A DNA stretch of 5,443 nucleotides from Patescibacteria group bacterium (lineage in GTDB: Bacteria > Patescibacteriota > Minisyncoccia > Phycocordibacterales > UBA12079): the NCBI GenBank assembly GCA_018894995.1, contig JAHIOZ010000087.1:1-5443 (forward strand). Direction: 5' to 3'. Every line of letters starts with the position of its first letter. Within the stretch, counting starts at the first letter, position 1. The translations under genes were made by a program, and so were the position numbers. Below are positions 5,356-5,443 of this stretch, piece after piece. The notes beneath the pieces are model-generated. The model made no database searches and was not told the DNA's origin. It saw only the letters and a program-made list of their open reading frames with translations.

Positions 5356-5443
5356 TCTGTGCAAGAAACGCTTTCTGCACGTAAGATAGCTCTATTCTCT
5401 GTAAAAGACTTCTCAAGAATTTTCAAGGTAGAACCAAAAACAA
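5335..5443 (+). CDS. Probable AbiEi-family antitoxin / winged-helix transcriptional regulator (N-terminal 36 codons only)
   Basis: The ATG at 5335 opens a frame that is uninterrupted to the window edge. Visible residues include LNVISVQETLSARKIALFSV (4-23) and KDFSRIFKVEPKT (24-36). The pattern of a helix, then IALFSVKDFSRIF-V-x-x-KT, resembles the first helices of the N-terminal winged helix-turn-helix of AbiEi antitoxins, which are regulators that neutralise the nucleotidyltransferase toxin AbiEii in type IV toxin-antitoxin systems. If right, an AbiEii gene should lie just to the right. The start is supported by the extended -10 promoter about 24 bp upstream; the ribosome site is weak. Only a short piece is seen, so another winged-helix regulator remains possible. 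Confidence 0.6.
   Translation, partial: MDKLNVISVQETLSARKIALFSVKDFSRIFKVEPKT

Noticed and set aside
1..5443. CRISPR array, tRNA or rRNA genes
   Set aside because: No regularly spaced repeats of CRISPR length and no tRNA- or rRNA-like segments were seen; almost all of the window is accounted for by protein genes.

Overview
The window is AT-rich (about one third G+C by eye) and gene-dense. It has lysine-rich proteins, very short 5' leaders and few Shine-Dalgarno sites. TGA is used as a stop by hsdM and radC, so the genetic code is standard at that codon. The style of the proteins suggests a candidate phyla radiation (Patescibacteria-like) bacterium from a metagenome. This is an impression from the sequences, not a proof.

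Layout, right to left on the minus strand. (a) 4281-4946 encodes a complete RadC/JAB-domain protein. It has the only convincing Shine-Dalgarno of the minus-strand genes, and that site lies inside a hairpin stem. (b) 3384-4199 encodes a DUF3800 (RNase H-fold-like) protein with its own strong promoter and a bidirectional terminator over its 3' end. (c) 3225 down to the left edge is a compact type I restriction-modification operon: hsdM, then two accessory genes, then hsdS, which is cut by the window edge after 233 codons. No hsdR is visible; it may lie further left. The first accessory gene encodes an acidic 146-aa protein of unknown function. The second encodes a 210-aa protein with an R-x4-H motif like HEPN (AbiU2-type) RNases. 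The genes overlap or nearly touch and probably form one transcript.

On the plus strand at the right edge (5335-5443) is the first 36 codons of a protein resembling the N-terminal winged-helix domain of AbiEi-family antitoxins. An extended -10 promoter precedes it, and two inverted copies of a 12-bp motif lie across its start.

Between radC and the abiEi-like gene lie 388 bases with no convincing gene but much structure: a bidirectional terminator, a perfect 36-bp palindrome without spacer, a 12-bp inverted repeat about 226 bp apart, and an 8-bp direct repeat at a 20-bp period.

Taken together this is a defence island: type I R-M, a putative HEPN RNase inside the R-M operon, a DUF3800 protein and a probable type IV toxin-antitoxin start. 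The most interesting idea is that the HEPN protein and its acidic neighbour form an RNA-targeting backup tied to the R-M complex, as PrrC is tied to EcoprrI. A second is that the hsdM and DUF3800 promoters share a long near-identical core, suggesting co-regulation.
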